Below, one piece after another: positions 8,355 to 16,623 of a DNA stretch of 30,090 nucleotides (position 1 is the stretch's first letter; each line of letters starts with the position of its first letter). A program made the translations under genes and the position numbers. The stretch is from Balneolaceae bacterium. GTDB lineage: Bacteria > Bacteroidota > Rhodothermia > Balneolales > Balneolaceae. The notes below the pieces were generated by a model. That model made no database searches and was not told the DNA's origin. It saw nothing but the letters and a program-made list of their open reading frames with translations. Where the stretch lies: positions 1-30,090 of the forward strand of contig SLGA01000302.1 of assembly GCA_007123985.1 (NCBI GenBank), written 5' to 3'.

Positions 8355-10289
8355 ATGACAGAATTAACCCTCGACAGTGCAAGAGAAGTGCTGAAAAAGT
8401 ATTGGGGGTACGATTCATTCAGGAAAGGGCAGGGCCAGGCAATTCAATCCATACTTGAGGGGAATCAAACACTTGTACTTTTCCCCACAGGGGGCGGTAA
8501 ATCGTTATGTTATCAGGTGCCGGCTTTAATGCTTGATGGGCTCACTGTCGTAATTTCCCCTTTGGTAGCCCTGATGCAGGATCAGGTAGATCAGCTGAAA
8601 GCACTTGGCGTACGTGCAACATTTATTAACAGCACACTTTCATCCTACGAGGTGGAACAGCGGCTGGTGAATGCGCGCAATGGAATGTATAAGATGATAT
8701 ATATTGCGCCCGAGAGACTATCAACCAACCTCTGGAAAGCCGAACAATCTCAGTTGCGCATTAGTATGGTTGCTATTGATGAAGCTCACTGTATATCCGA
8801 ATGGGGACATGATTTCAGGCCATCTTATCGAAATATTCGTGATGAATTGGAAGGTTTGAGTTCTGATGTGCGATGGCTGGCTTTAACAGCAACTGCCACG
8901 CCGGAAGTACGGGAAGATCTTCTGAAATCTCTCAGGTTTAAAAAACCGTCGGTAATAACAAGCGGTTTTAAGAGAGAAAATCTTATATGGTGGGTAAAGC
9001 AATCAGACAGAAAAAAGAGTGATATTTCAAAAACAGTGCTCAAAGCGGCAAAGATGGGCAGCGGTATCTTATACTGCTCTACCCGTAAAGATTGTGAAAG
9101 ATATGCAGAATTTTTTAGCGGCAGAGGTGTACCGGCAAAACCATATCATGCAGGCCTTGAACCGTCAAAGCGCGAATCGATTCAACGAGAATGGGTTACC
9201 GGTAAAGTTCCGCTTGTGGCTGCAACCAACGCTTTCGGAATGGGGATTGATAAAGCGGATTGCCGATATGTAGTTCATCACTCCATGCCATTTTCTCTGG
9301 AAGCATACTACCAGGAGGCGGGCCGGGCCGGGCGAGATGGTAAGGAGAGTTATCCGATTCTGCTTTTCAAAGAGAGTGATGTGGATTATCTGAAGCAACG
9401 AATTGAAAAATCGTACCCCGACTACCAATCGTTGCAAAAAGCATATGATGCCCTTTGTGATGAACTTGAGCTTGCAACGGGTAGCGAGATGGAGCATGCA
9501 CAGCCGGTTGATATGAATGCCGTTGTAAGGAGAATCAGAACCACTGCTGCAAAACTCGGAAGAGCACTCGAGTTGCTGCAACGATTGGGTGTGATCGAAA
9601 TGAGTACATTCGAATCACAGAAAATTGGTATCCATTTTATAGCGGATAGCAATTACCTGCTGCAATTTATTAGTGAATCGCCAACCCGTAAAGCAGAATT
9701 TCTGGACACACTCTACCGCCAGGCAGGCCCAAAATCTCACAGTGAGTTTATCTACCTGAAGGAAAAATATTTGATTGAAAAACTACAGGTAAATAAAAAT
9801 CAGCTGAGAAAATCGCTGAATGTTTTTGAATCGCAGGACAAAATACTGCAGGCTCAGTACCTTGAAGAAACACGGTTTGTGAAGTTGATGGAGGCTCGTT
9901 CAGCCAGGCTTCACATAGATCATGATAAAGCCTATTCTTACGAAAAAATACTGCTGAAAAAACTGCATTACATGCATCGTTATGCAGTAACAAAAAAATG
10001 CAGAGAGGTCTTTCTAAGAAGCTATTTTGGAGAAACCGGCGCAGAACCGTGCGGTACGTGTGATAATTGCACCAGAAATTCATCAGTGAATAGTGCCATA
10101 AGCTTCAACAAAGCCGATATAGCTGTGGTGAAAGAGACACTGAAAGGGGGGCAAAAATCCGCATCAGAAATAAAGAGAGAAACAGGTTGGAAAGGTGCAA
10201 AATGCAAAAAAGTTGTAAGCTATATGCTTCGTGAAAATATCCTTACCGTTTCGGAAGATGGTACTGCATATAGCCTGAAGGGTGGTTAA
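8355..10289 (+). CDS. recQ: ATP-dependent DNA helicase RecQ
   Basis: A 644-residue 3'-5' DNA helicase of the RecQ family, acting in recombinational repair and fork restart. Walker A is FPTGGGKSLCYQ (Lys49). The DEAH box with the RecQ aromatic loop, DEAHCISEWGHDFRPSY, lies near residues 142-158. LALTATATPEVREDL and the second RecA-like domain end with QEAGRAGRDG (motif VI). The zinc site is CREV plus PCGTCDNC near residues 545-575. The C-terminal 60 residues (KSASEIKRETGWKGAKCKKV...) look like a small winged-helix fold; I see no HRDC domain. Its TAA stop is shared in a TTAA with the convergent lipoprotein gene. Confidence 0.95.
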   Translation: MTELTLDSAREVLKKYWGYDSFRKGQGQAIQSILEGNQTLVLFPTGGGKSLCYQVPALMLDGLTVVISPLVALMQDQVDQLKALGVRATFINSTLSSYEVEQRLVNARNGMYKMIYIAPERLSTNLWKAEQSQLRISMVAIDEAHCISEWGHDFRPSYRNIRDELEGLSSDVRWLALTATATPEVREDLLKSLRFKKPSVITSGFKRENLIWWVKQSDRKKSDISKTVLKAAKMGSGILYCSTRKDCERYAEFFSGRGVPAKPYHAGLEPSKRESIQREWVTGKVPLVAATNAFGMGIDKADCRYVVHHSMPFSLEAYYQEAGRAGRDGKESYPILLFKESDVDYLKQRIEKSYPDYQSLQKAYDALCDELELATGSEMEHAQPVDMNAVVRRIRTTAAKLGRALELLQRLGVIEMSTFESQKIGIHFIADSNYLLQFISESPTRKAEFLDTLYRQAGPKSHSEFIYLKEKYLIEKLQVNKNQLRKSLNVFESQDKILQAQYLEETRFVKLMEARSARLHIDHDKAYSYEKILLKKLHYMHRYAVTKKCREVFLRSYFGETGAEPCGTCDNCTRNSSVNSAISFNKADIAVVKETLKGGQKSASEIKRETGWKGAKCKKVVSYMLRENILTVSEDGTAYSLKGG

Positions 10290-11059
10290 TCATCCCGGTT
10301 GGTTATCCAAACCTCTGTGTCATAAATGTCGTAAACGGCTTTTTGAATGCGTTCAGACTCCATAACACTGTTCACATTTCCAAGCCTGATCCGATACCAG
10401 GTTTCTCCGGTTTCATCATGTTGAAATTCTGTGAGGTATGCACTGTCAAATCCTTTTTCAATCCACTCATCCAAAATTTGCTCCGCAAGGGTTAGATCTC
10501 GTAATGACCGAACCTGGATGGAGAACCGTCCGTTTTGACTGAACGGAAAATCTTCAACATCCAGATATTCAGACGAATCAATTTGAGAAGTAACGGGAAG
10601 TTCTGCAGATACGTCACTATCAAAATCAGGAAATTCATTCTCAGGCATATCTCCGTCGGTTGGTAAATCGGAACTGTTGAAAATCTGATCTCTCAGAGAT
10701 TCTGCACTTCTTCTGTTCTGGGTCCGAAATTCGCGCTCAGATTCATCAATATCAAAACGCTCGCTTCGCATGCGTTCATTTATTCGATCAACTCTTTCTA
10801 ATTGTTTTTCAATGTTCTGCTCGTAGAAAGCGTGAGTTTCTGCAAAATCCTCTGCCGTCACTCCGTAGTGATCATACACCATTTGGCGAAGTTCCCGCCT
10901 GGTATATTCACCAAGAAGAGTCGCTTCAAGCTGATCGATGATAGCCAGTTCAATAAAGATACTTTCGTACACATCTTCTTCAAGGAGGTTGTCTGGCTGC
11001 GAATCTGTGCAGGAGGTGAACAAAATCAGCCCAATAAAAATGTACAGCAGAAATCTCAC
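10286..11059 (-). CDS. Lipoprotein with DUF4296-like N-terminus and SPOR C-terminus
   Basis: A 257-residue predicted lipoprotein: the signal MRFLLYIFIGLILFTSC gives lipid Cys17, followed by acidic TDSQPDNLLEEDVYE. Residues about 20-100 resemble DUF4296: a helix with IFIELAIIDQLEA, then MVYDHYGVTAEDFAETHAFY and helices around EKQLERVDRINERM. The middle (about 110-175) is acidic and low complexity. The last 80 residues form a SPOR domain (GRFSIQVRSLRDLTLAEQIL ... WYRIRLGNVNS ... YDTEVWI), which binds denuded septal peptidoglycan glycans in characterised proteins. A periplasmic envelope or division role is inferred. The start ATG overlaps the stop of the upstream SDR gene as ATGA, so the two form an operon. 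Confidence 0.8.
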   Translation of the reverse strand: MRFLLYIFIGLILFTSCTDSQPDNLLEEDVYESIFIELAIIDQLEATLLGEYTRRELRQMVYDHYGVTAEDFAETHAFYEQNIEKQLERVDRINERMRSERFDIDESEREFRTQNRRSAESLRDQIFNSSDLPTDGDMPENEFPDFDSDVSAELPVTSQIDSSEYLDVEDFPFSQNGRFSIQVRSLRDLTLAEQILDEWIEKGFDSAYLTEFQHDETGETWYRIRLGNVNSVMESERIQKAVYDIYDTEVWITNRDD

Positions 11060-11778
11060 TGGCTGTCCGGGTTTTTGGGATTTAACGGGCGCAGGGTAAT
11101 CTCATTTATCAACAGATTATCTGGAGTTTCCAACAGGTGAATCAGCGTATTTGCAACATCACCGGGTTGCATCATATTTGGGTGGGTACTTGCCTCCTTA
11201 TCATCTCCAAAAAAGTGTGTAGCTATGGATCCTGGAAACATGGTCGAGACTTTAATTTTATCATAGCGGAGTTCCTTGAACAGAGCTTCACTAAATCCTC
11301 TGAGCCCAAATTTTGTAGCGTTGTATGCCGATATTTGCGGATTTCCAAGTAATCCGGCTACGGATGAGATGTTGATAATATGGCAGTGATTGGGGTTCTG
11401 TTTCATTAAGGGAACAACATGTTTGGTTATGTAAAATACTCCATTCAGGTTGGTGTTTATCATGATATCCCAATCATCAATGGATAAGTCATCAACATTT
11501 CCGAAAGTTCCAAGTCCCGCATTATTGATCAGAATATCAGGAGTATGGGAATCGTTAAATTGAGATTTTATCCATTTTTCAATGTCAGCGGCTTTTGTAA
11601 TGTCCATTTCAACAGGGATGAAAAGTTCACCCAGTTCTCGTTGAATTTCTTTCAGTTTATTCAGCCGTCTTGCTAAACCGTAAACTTTCGTACCTTTCTG
11701 AACCAGTTTTTCACTGAATGAAATGCCAATTCCGCTGCTTGCACCGGTTACGATTGCTGTTTTATTCGATAAATTCAT
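11056..11778 (-). CDS. Short-chain dehydrogenase/reductase
   Basis: A 240-residue classical SDR oxidoreductase. It shows the NAD(P) glycine motif TGASSGIG at the N-terminus, the NNAG motif (DILINNAGLGTFG), the catalytic serine in NISSVAGLLG and the YNATK catalytic Tyr/Lys pair, followed by the PG motif MFPGSIATHFF. An arginine soon after the glycine motif (LARRLNK) suggests NADPH. I chose the ATG at 11778 because AAAGGAAAA precedes it and the family starts a few residues before TAIVTGAS; an upstream frame extension to 11811 is possible but atypical. The substrate is unknown. Its stop overlaps the start of the SPOR lipoprotein gene. Confidence 0.88.
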   Translation of the reverse strand: MNLSNKTAIVTGASSGIGISFSEKLVQKGTKVYGLARRLNKLKEIQRELGELFIPVEMDITKAADIEKWIKSQFNDSHTPDILINNAGLGTFGNVDDLSIDDWDIMINTNLNGVFYITKHVVPLMKQNPNHCHIINISSVAGLLGNPQISAYNATKFGLRGFSEALFKELRYDKIKVSTMFPGSIATHFFGDDKEASTHPNMMQPGDVANTLIHLLETPDNLLINEITLRPLNPKNPDSQ

Positions 11779-11860
11779 TTTTCCTTTTTCATTATTTTCT
11801 AAAAAGAACACTGTTTAGTGGCTCAGAGTTTGGTACTCTTCAGATACGAAAACTACACAA

Positions 11861-12592
11861 ATGAAATCAATTTATCTTGATATAGGTAACAGTTCATTGA
11901 AACTTGCAGGCCACAAAAACAGCGGCTGGATCACACTGTGCAAGTATTCAGTAAATGAAGTTGTGGGCCTGATTGATCATGTAGAGAGTGAGTTCGAAGA
12001 TGCTCACCTGGTCATCAGTTCTGTGCGTGAAGATATTCTTGAGAGCGTGCAGTCATCTTTGGAGAAGAATAAGATTACGGTCCTTGAACGATCGCAGATT
12101 CCCAAATCGATGCTTAATTATGGTACCCCGCACAGCCTGGGACTCGACCGGTTTCTTGTGTGCCTTGCAGCAAGAAATTTAGCAGAAAAAGGAGTTATTG
12201 TGGTTGATTCCGGCAGCGCATGCACGATCGATACAATGAGCTCTGCCGGTATTTTTGAAGGCGGTGTAATTATGCCGGGACTCGGTATGTTAAAGAGTAT
12301 TATCAGTGAAAAACTCCCGGAACTCCCGGTTCCTCCCGAAGAAATTCCGGATATATGGCCGGGTAAATCAACTGCAGAATCTATTCAATGGGGTGCATAT
12401 TGGGGTTTTGGCCAGCTGGTTAAACAATTTCTGCTGAAATATCTGCAATCCCACCCCGAATCGGCGCTCTACATTACGGGTGGGGATTCACAATTTCTGA
12501 AAAAGCAGCTTTCATCCGATTTTAATTTGCAGGTAAGGGATCATCTGCTCTTTGAAGGGATGAGAGATTTTTACAGGATGCTGGAGGATTAG
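11861..12592 (+). CDS. coaX: Type III pantothenate kinase
   Basis: A 243-residue CoaX-type pantothenate kinase catalysing the first step of coenzyme A synthesis. It shows the ASKHA phosphate-1 motif YLDIGNSSLKLA at the N-terminus, GTPHSLGLDRFLVCLAA (the GxDR pantothenate motif), DSGSACTID as phosphate-2 motif with the catalytic Asp, and GGVIMPGLGM. YITGGDS near the end is the adenosine-side motif. Length is normal. In many genomes coaX follows birA; here it stands alone, divergent from the SDR gene (82 nt) and convergent with udk, whose stop is only 3 nt away. Confidence 0.93.
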   Translation: MKSIYLDIGNSSLKLAGHKNSGWITLCKYSVNEVVGLIDHVESEFEDAHLVISSVREDILESVQSSLEKNKITVLERSQIPKSMLNYGTPHSLGLDRFLVCLAARNLAEKGVIVVDSGSACTIDTMSSAGIFEGGVIMPGLGMLKSIISEKLPELPVPPEEIPDIWPGKSTAESIQWGAYWGFGQLVKQFLLKYLQSHPESALYITGGDSQFLKKQLSSDFNLQVRDHLLFEGMRDFYRMLED

Positions 12593-12595
12593 AGG

Positions 12596-13219
12596 TTAGC
12601 CCGAGAGTTTTCCATTTATCATTGCGATCACCATTTCCAGGGCTACCCGGTTTTCTCCGCCACGCGGAATAATAATATCTGCATAGCGTTTGCTCGGTTC
12701 TACGAATTCAAGGTGCATTGGCCGCACGAAGGTTTCGTATTGTTTGAGCACACCGTCGAAATCTCGTCCGCGCTCCAGGATATCTCGCTTTAATCTTCTC
12801 AAAAGGCGCACATCATCATCGGTATCAACAAATATTTTGATATCCATCAGCTCAAGAAGCTTGGGTTCGCTGAAAATCAAAATTCCATCGATAAGGATAA
12901 TATTTTTCGGTGAGACAGGAATCGTTTCATCGGAACGGGTATGCGCCACAAAATCATACACGGGCAGTTCAATTTTATACCCTTTTCGCAGAGCATCGAT
13001 GTGGCGAATCATCAGCTCGGTTTCCAGAGAGGAGGGATGGTCAAAGTTTTGCTTTTTTCGTTCGCTCAGCGGTATGTGGCTTAGATCCCTGTAGTACGAG
13101 TCGTGCTCGATAAGCAGGATATTCTCTTTACCGATTCTGTTAACAATTTTGCTTACAACGGTGGTTTTACCCGAACCGCTTCCCCCGGCCACTCCAATTA
13201 TCAGCGGTTCATCACTCAT
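12596..13219 (-). CDS. udk: Uridine/cytidine kinase
   Basis: A 207-residue uridine kinase of the P-loop phosphoribulokinase/uridine kinase family, which phosphorylates uridine and cytidine for pyrimidine salvage. The P-loop GVAGGSGSGKTTV is at residues 9-21. It is followed by EHDSYYRDLSHIPLSER, NFDHPSSLETELM, the YDFVAHTR segment and IILIDGILIF (Walker B-like), then RLLRRLKRDILERGRDF, the lid and base-recognition part, all in the standard order. Its ATG overlaps the last 8 nt of the amidase gene, indicating translational coupling downstream of it. No functional link between the two is obvious. Confidence 0.95.
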   Translation of the reverse strand: MSDEPLIIGVAGGSGSGKTTVVSKIVNRIGKENILLIEHDSYYRDLSHIPLSERKKQNFDHPSSLETELMIRHIDALRKGYKIELPVYDFVAHTRSDETIPVSPKNIILIDGILIFSEPKLLELMDIKIFVDTDDDVRLLRRLKRDILERGRDFDGVLKQYETFVRPMHLEFVEPSKRYADIIIPRGGENRVALEMVIAMINGKLSG

Positions 13220-14471
13220 TGCTTACCCGGTTTTCCCTGCGGATACTTCTGTCGTACTCTTCTTTAAAGTCACGTATTCCTCTGAAAATAGCTGAAGCCA
13301 AAATGGTTTGCCCGTATTCGCTTGCCAGGTATCGGGCTTCGGTAGGATTGGATAAGAATCCCAGCTCGATTAAAATTCCTGGAGTAGATGCATGCCAGAG
13401 GGCCATCAGTCCGGCTTGTTTTACACCGCGCGATCTTCGCTGTGCCCTTGTTCGAAACTGATCGTCAATCATGGATGCAATACGCTCGCTGATGGCAATA
13501 TTACCGGCATTTGCCATTTCGTAAATAAGAAGTTCCTGGTCGCTCAGCTCCATGGGGCCGCCACCATTCTCAAGATTTACAACACTGTTTTCGCGTTTCA
13601 TAACTTCGAGGGCAGACTGGCTTCTGGCCATCCCCAGGAAGAATATTTCTGTTCCGTGAGCCTGTGCATTCCTTGCAGAATTTGCATGGATGGAAACGAA
13701 AAGATCTCCTTTGGCACGGGTTGCAATGAGCCCGCGTTCGTCAAGATCTACGAAGGTATCATCGGTTCGGGTGTAGATCACTTCAACATCGGGCATGTAC
13801 TCTTCAATGTAAGCACCCACCTTCAGCGCAACCGCAAGCGCAATTTCACTTTCCCGAAGCCCGAGGCTTCTGTTGATCGCGCCCGGATCGTGGCCGCCAT
13901 GGCCGGCATCAATTACAATCACATTGAATTCGTAACCGTTTCTCAGGCGCACCAGTTCGTCATTGCTCCCGTCAAAAAATTCATAATCAATTACGGCAAG
14001 ATCATCGAGGTAGTTGTGCCAAAAAATAAACTCAGAAACGTCAGCAATACGGTTTATTTCGGCGGAATCTGACCACTCCAAATTGAGCAGAAGGTGTGCT
14101 CTGTTAGCATCAGGGTAAGCGTCTGCTTTTAGATAAATGTTCTCTTTAAGAAAAATATCCACACCGAAACCGTAGGGATTTTTGTGGTATTCAATATTGC
14201 GAATATTGGAAAACTGGCCTGGCTCAATAAAATCATCCGCGGTAAGTGTTGGCGAATAGATCATCATCTGGATAAGCTCTGATTCCGGCTGGGAAACTTT
14301 GAAAGAATCTGCCGCCTCTGTGAGATGAAAACGCATCACATATCCGTTCCCGTCACCACGCTCTACAAGGGAAATTCGCTGTAAATCGGGCTGAGCAGAA
14401 AGCTGTGCAGGCATCCAGGCAAGATGCAGAAGTGAAAACAGCAAAATGGCAAGAATCGGTATTCTTTCCAT
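13212..14471 (-). CDS. N-acetylmuramoyl-L-alanine amidase (Amidase_3)
   Basis: A 419-residue exported peptidoglycan amidase that cleaves the bond between MurNAc and the stem peptide. A signal peptide is visible (MERIPILAILLFSLLHLAWM, likely cut after LSAQ). Residues about 30-170 form a beta-rich N-terminal domain that may recognise wall or membrane like an AMIN domain. The catalytic domain begins VIVIDAGHGGHDPGAI with the zinc His. It continues with RESEIALAVA (zinc Glu), SIHANSARNAQAHGTEIFFL (second His) and ILIELGFLSNPTEARYL (catalytic Glu). All expected zinc ligands are present. The inserted helical stretch around GPMELSDQELLIYEMAN is a candidate autoinhibitory segment as in AmiB/AmiC (inference). 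It lies upstream of udk with an 8-nt overlap. Confidence 0.9.
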   Translation of the reverse strand: MERIPILAILLFSLLHLAWMPAQLSAQPDLQRISLVERGDGNGYVMRFHLTEAADSFKVSQPESELIQMMIYSPTLTADDFIEPGQFSNIRNIEYHKNPYGFGVDIFLKENIYLKADAYPDANRAHLLLNLEWSDSAEINRIADVSEFIFWHNYLDDLAVIDYEFFDGSNDELVRLRNGYEFNVIVIDAGHGGHDPGAINRSLGLRESEIALAVALKVGAYIEEYMPDVEVIYTRTDDTFVDLDERGLIATRAKGDLFVSIHANSARNAQAHGTEIFFLGMARSQSALEVMKRENSVVNLENGGGPMELSDQELLIYEMANAGNIAISERIASMIDDQFRTRAQRRSRGVKQAGLMALWHASTPGILIELGFLSNPTEARYLASEYGQTILASAIFRGIRDFKEEYDRSIRRENRVSNE

Positions 14472-14551
14472 AATTGGCTCTGTGTAGGTGTAAAAGTTTG
14501 TCTGGATGATATTAACGCTAATTTACTGAATAATATTAGAATAGTGTAATG

Positions 14552-14570
14552 AATTGTGCAAAATTGTGCA
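14552..14570. repeat. Direct repeat AATTGTGCA x2 upstream of the amidase gene
   Basis: Two copies of AATTGTGCA, at 14552-14560 and 14562-14570, stand 10 bp apart, one helical turn. They lie in the 130-nt gap between the second SDR gene and the amidase, about 80-100 nt upstream of the amidase start. Such spacing can mark a regulator site, but nothing else supports this. Confidence 0.3.
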
Positions 14571-14601
14571 GATTCAATTTTGGTGAAAATCTGAAGTCGC
14601 C

Positions 14602-15381
14602 TTATTTCCTTTCCTGAATTTTTCGTACTGCGGCTGTAACCCAGCATCTTGGCACAAGACTGATAAATTTTGGTGCGATTTTATTCATCAGGCCATAGAT
14701 GGCAACTCTTTTTCCGTTCATCAGGCTCTTGTATCCGTATTCAGCAACCTCCTGTGAAGTTGCTACGGGAAACCGATCAAATAATTTCGATTTTTTCATG
14801 TTTGCCACCTCCTGGAATTCAGATTCTGTTGGCCCCGGACAAAGTGCCGATACGTTAATTCCGCTATCGCTTAATTCATTTGCGATGGCCTCACTAAAAG
14901 CGAGTACATAATGTTTGCTGGCGTAATAAACGCTCATTAGAGGTCCCGGCTGAAATGCTGCAGTAGAGGCAACATTCATGATGTAGCCATCTTTTTGTTT
15001 CAGTAATTCCGGTATGAAGAGATGGGTGAGATGCGTCAGTGATTTCATGTTCAGATCAATTATGGAGGAAACCCGGTTCCAATCGGCATCTTTGAAAAAT
15101 CCGTAATCACCTATTCCTGCATTATTTATGAGAGCGGTGATTTGGATATCGTGCTTTTGAACAAACTGATGAATCTTTCCGGGTGCATCGTTTTTGGAAA
15201 GATCAACTGCCAGCACAAAAACACGTATTGAATTAGCATCCTCCAGTTCTTTTTTTAACGTGTGTAATCTCTCTTCGCGGCGTGCGGTTATAAACAGATT
15301 AAACCCTTCGCGGGCAAATATTCTGGCAAGCTCAAGGCCAATACCGCTGGATGCTCCTGTAATCAAGGCTGTTTTCTGCAT
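14602..15381 (-). CDS. Short-chain dehydrogenase/reductase
   Basis: A 259-residue classical SDR oxidoreductase distinct from the one at 11056. It has TGASSGIGLELARIFA, an arginine pair after strand two (TARREERL, suggesting NADPH), LINNAGIGDYG, the serine in MNVASTAAFQPG and the YYASK catalytic motif, then LCPGPTESEF. The C-terminal 50 residues include a basic stretch before the end. I chose the ATG at 15381; reading can be extended 5 codons to a TTG, but ATG directly before QKTALITGAS fits the family better. It resembles the DltE/YqjQ-like subgroup; the substrate is unknown. A terminator for the upstream stress protein separates the two genes, so it has its own promoter or weak read-through. 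Confidence 0.87.
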   Translation of the reverse strand: MQKTALITGASSGIGLELARIFAREGFNLFITARREERLHTLKKELEDANSIRVFVLAVDLSKNDAPGKIHQFVQKHDIQITALINNAGIGDYGFFKDADWNRVSSIIDLNMKSLTHLTHLFIPELLKQKDGYIMNVASTAAFQPGPLMSVYYASKHYVLAFSEAIANELSDSGINVSALCPGPTESEFQEVANMKKSKLFDRFPVATSQEVAEYGYKSLMNGKRVAIYGLMNKIAPKFISLVPRCWVTAAVRKIQERK

Positions 15382-15449
15382 GGCGTGTCTGGTCAAAAAA
15401 ATGAGAATTTTAATGTAGCTGATTCTTAAAGCGTTGGAATATAGTCATA

Positions 15450-15484
15450 AAAAAACCTTCCGATCTTTTAAACCGGAAGGTTTT
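15450..15484 (-). terminator. Rho-independent terminator of the stress protein gene
   Basis: An 11-bp inverted repeat, AAAACCTTCCG (15452-15462) and CGGAAGGTTTT (15474-15484). On the minus strand the hairpin is followed by a run of seven T (15456-15450). It lies 22 nt after the stop of the universal stress protein gene. Confidence 0.88.
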
Positions 15485-15506
15485 ACCATGCATTCGAAGC
15501 ACACAG

Positions 15507-16346
15507 TTACTTTTCACCAACCAAAACCAAAAGTGGGACTTTAGAATAAATTCGCATTTTTTTGGTGTGATTCTCATCCAGCATCGATTCGAGAACCGAC
15601 TTTTTATATCTGTTCAGAATCAGCAGGGATATATTCTTTGAGTCAATAAATGTAGACATTCCACTTATAATATCACTGTCTATCAGAAGTTCGAAATTTA
15701 CCTTACTAAGTAATTCTTCTTCTTTCGCAAGATCCTTTATTCCTCTGAATTTAATCTCTGTTTCAAGATCTTTTTCTTTTGCAACATGAAGCATGTGGAT
15801 ATCCGATCCGAATAATGTTGCAAAATTAGCAGTCTCTAAAAGATTCTTGAAATCACCCGGCCTGAAATTGGTGGTAAATAAAAAGTTCTCAAACTTCAGA
15901 TCTTTTGCGTTTTCAGGGACAGCAAGTACAGGTACCGGAGAGCTAAGCATAATATCAGATGATATACTGCCGTAAAACAGGTTTCGTTTGCTTTCCAGGG
16001 TTCCGCTTCCCATTACTACCAAATCAACCTTAGAATCGCCAATAGCCTCAATTATTTGAGAAACAGGTTTTCCAATTCTCAGCTGGCTCTTCATTTTTAT
16101 GTTTTTTCCGCCAAATTTTTTCTCGAACTCTCGCTCCATACTTTCAAGATGCTGTTCAGCATTTTCCTTGAGATAGTCGATAACACCTTCAACATTGGTA
16201 GGAAAGTTGAAAGGCGGCTCGATAATATTGAGAAGAGTGATTTTTGCACCGGTTTTTTCCGCAATACTGCCTGCATACATCAAGGCCATTCTGGAACAGG
16301 CAGAAAAATCTGTTGGAATAAGTATATGTTTCGTTGATGATATCAT
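15507..16346 (-). CDS. Tandem universal stress protein
   Basis: A 279-residue cytoplasmic protein of two UspA-like halves. The first half (about residues 1-145) begins KHILIPTDFSACSRMALMYA and ends with a full nucleotide-binding loop, VVMGSGTLESKRNLFYGS then VPVLAVPE, matching G-2x-G-9x-G(S/T). The second half has the same overall order (FLFTTNF at its start, ILNRYKKSVLESML and KVPLLVLVGEK at its end) but lacks the glycine loop, so it probably does not bind ATP. The ATG at 16346 is chosen because AGGAG stands 4 nt upstream; a frame extension of 25 codons upstream has no family similarity. It is single-gene, with its own terminator. Confidence 0.88.
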   Translation of the reverse strand: MISSTKHILIPTDFSACSRMALMYAGSIAEKTGAKITLLNIIEPPFNFPTNVEGVIDYLKENAEQHLESMEREFEKKFGGKNIKMKSQLRIGKPVSQIIEAIGDSKVDLVVMGSGTLESKRNLFYGSISSDIMLSSPVPVLAVPENAKDLKFENFLFTTNFRPGDFKNLLETANFATLFGSDIHMLHVAKEKDLETEIKFRGIKDLAKEEELLSKVNFELLIDSDIISGMSTFIDSKNISLLILNRYKKSVLESMLDENHTKKMRIYSKVPLLVLVGEK

Positions 16347-16350
16347 AAGT

Positions 16351-16355
16351 CTCCT
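16351..16355 (-). promoter_or_regulatory. Shine-Dalgarno AGGAG deciding the usp start
   Basis: AGGAG on the minus strand, 4 nt before the ATG at 16346. It supports this start against the longer open frame reaching 16421. Confidence 0.6.
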
Positions 16356-16444
16356 GGTTTTAATTCTTTTTGATCCCTTTTCTCTTTTGGCAGAATAGGG
16401 AATTAAATACTTAGCGAACATACAGCCGCAGATGATGTGCAGGT

Positions 16445-16504
16445 AGGGAAATCCCTGATACTTTAAAAAAAGTGGACCGATTAAGGTGTTGTCCTGCAGC
16501 AGGA
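16445..16504. promoter_or_regulatory. Two inverted repeats between usp and the lipoprotein cluster
   Basis: AGGGAAATCCCT (16445-16456, arms AGGGA/TCCCT) and TCCTGCAGCAGGA (16492-16504, perfect 6-bp arms around one base) lie in the 277-nt divergent gap. Each has the shape of a dimeric regulator site. No T-run follows, so they are not terminators. No regulator gene is adjacent. Confidence 0.3.
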
Positions 16505-16623
16505 AATGAGGTTAAAGCAGCAGAAGTGTAAATATTTTGAGATTAGAATGAGCGTACTTTTCAAAAAATTTCGTGATATAGTCAGACTTACTCACTGAAA
16601 AATAAATATCAACACTTAAAGAG

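Noticed and set aside
13392..14072. 226-codon open frame on the plus strand
   Set aside because: It lies entirely antisense to the amidase catalytic domain, with no start site or recognisable domain.
14569..14593. CAGATT/AATCTG inverted repeat after the second SDR gene, considered as a terminator
   Set aside because: It has a six-base arm, a 13-nt loop and no T-run on the minus strand.
15382..15396. Longer N-terminus of the second SDR starting at TTG 15396
   Set aside because: The five extra residues match nothing in the family, and an ATG directly precedes the glycine-motif strand.
16347..16421. Longer N-terminus of the stress protein starting at 16421
   Set aside because: The added basic residues are unlike Usp proteins, and a good AGGAG precedes the ATG at 16346.
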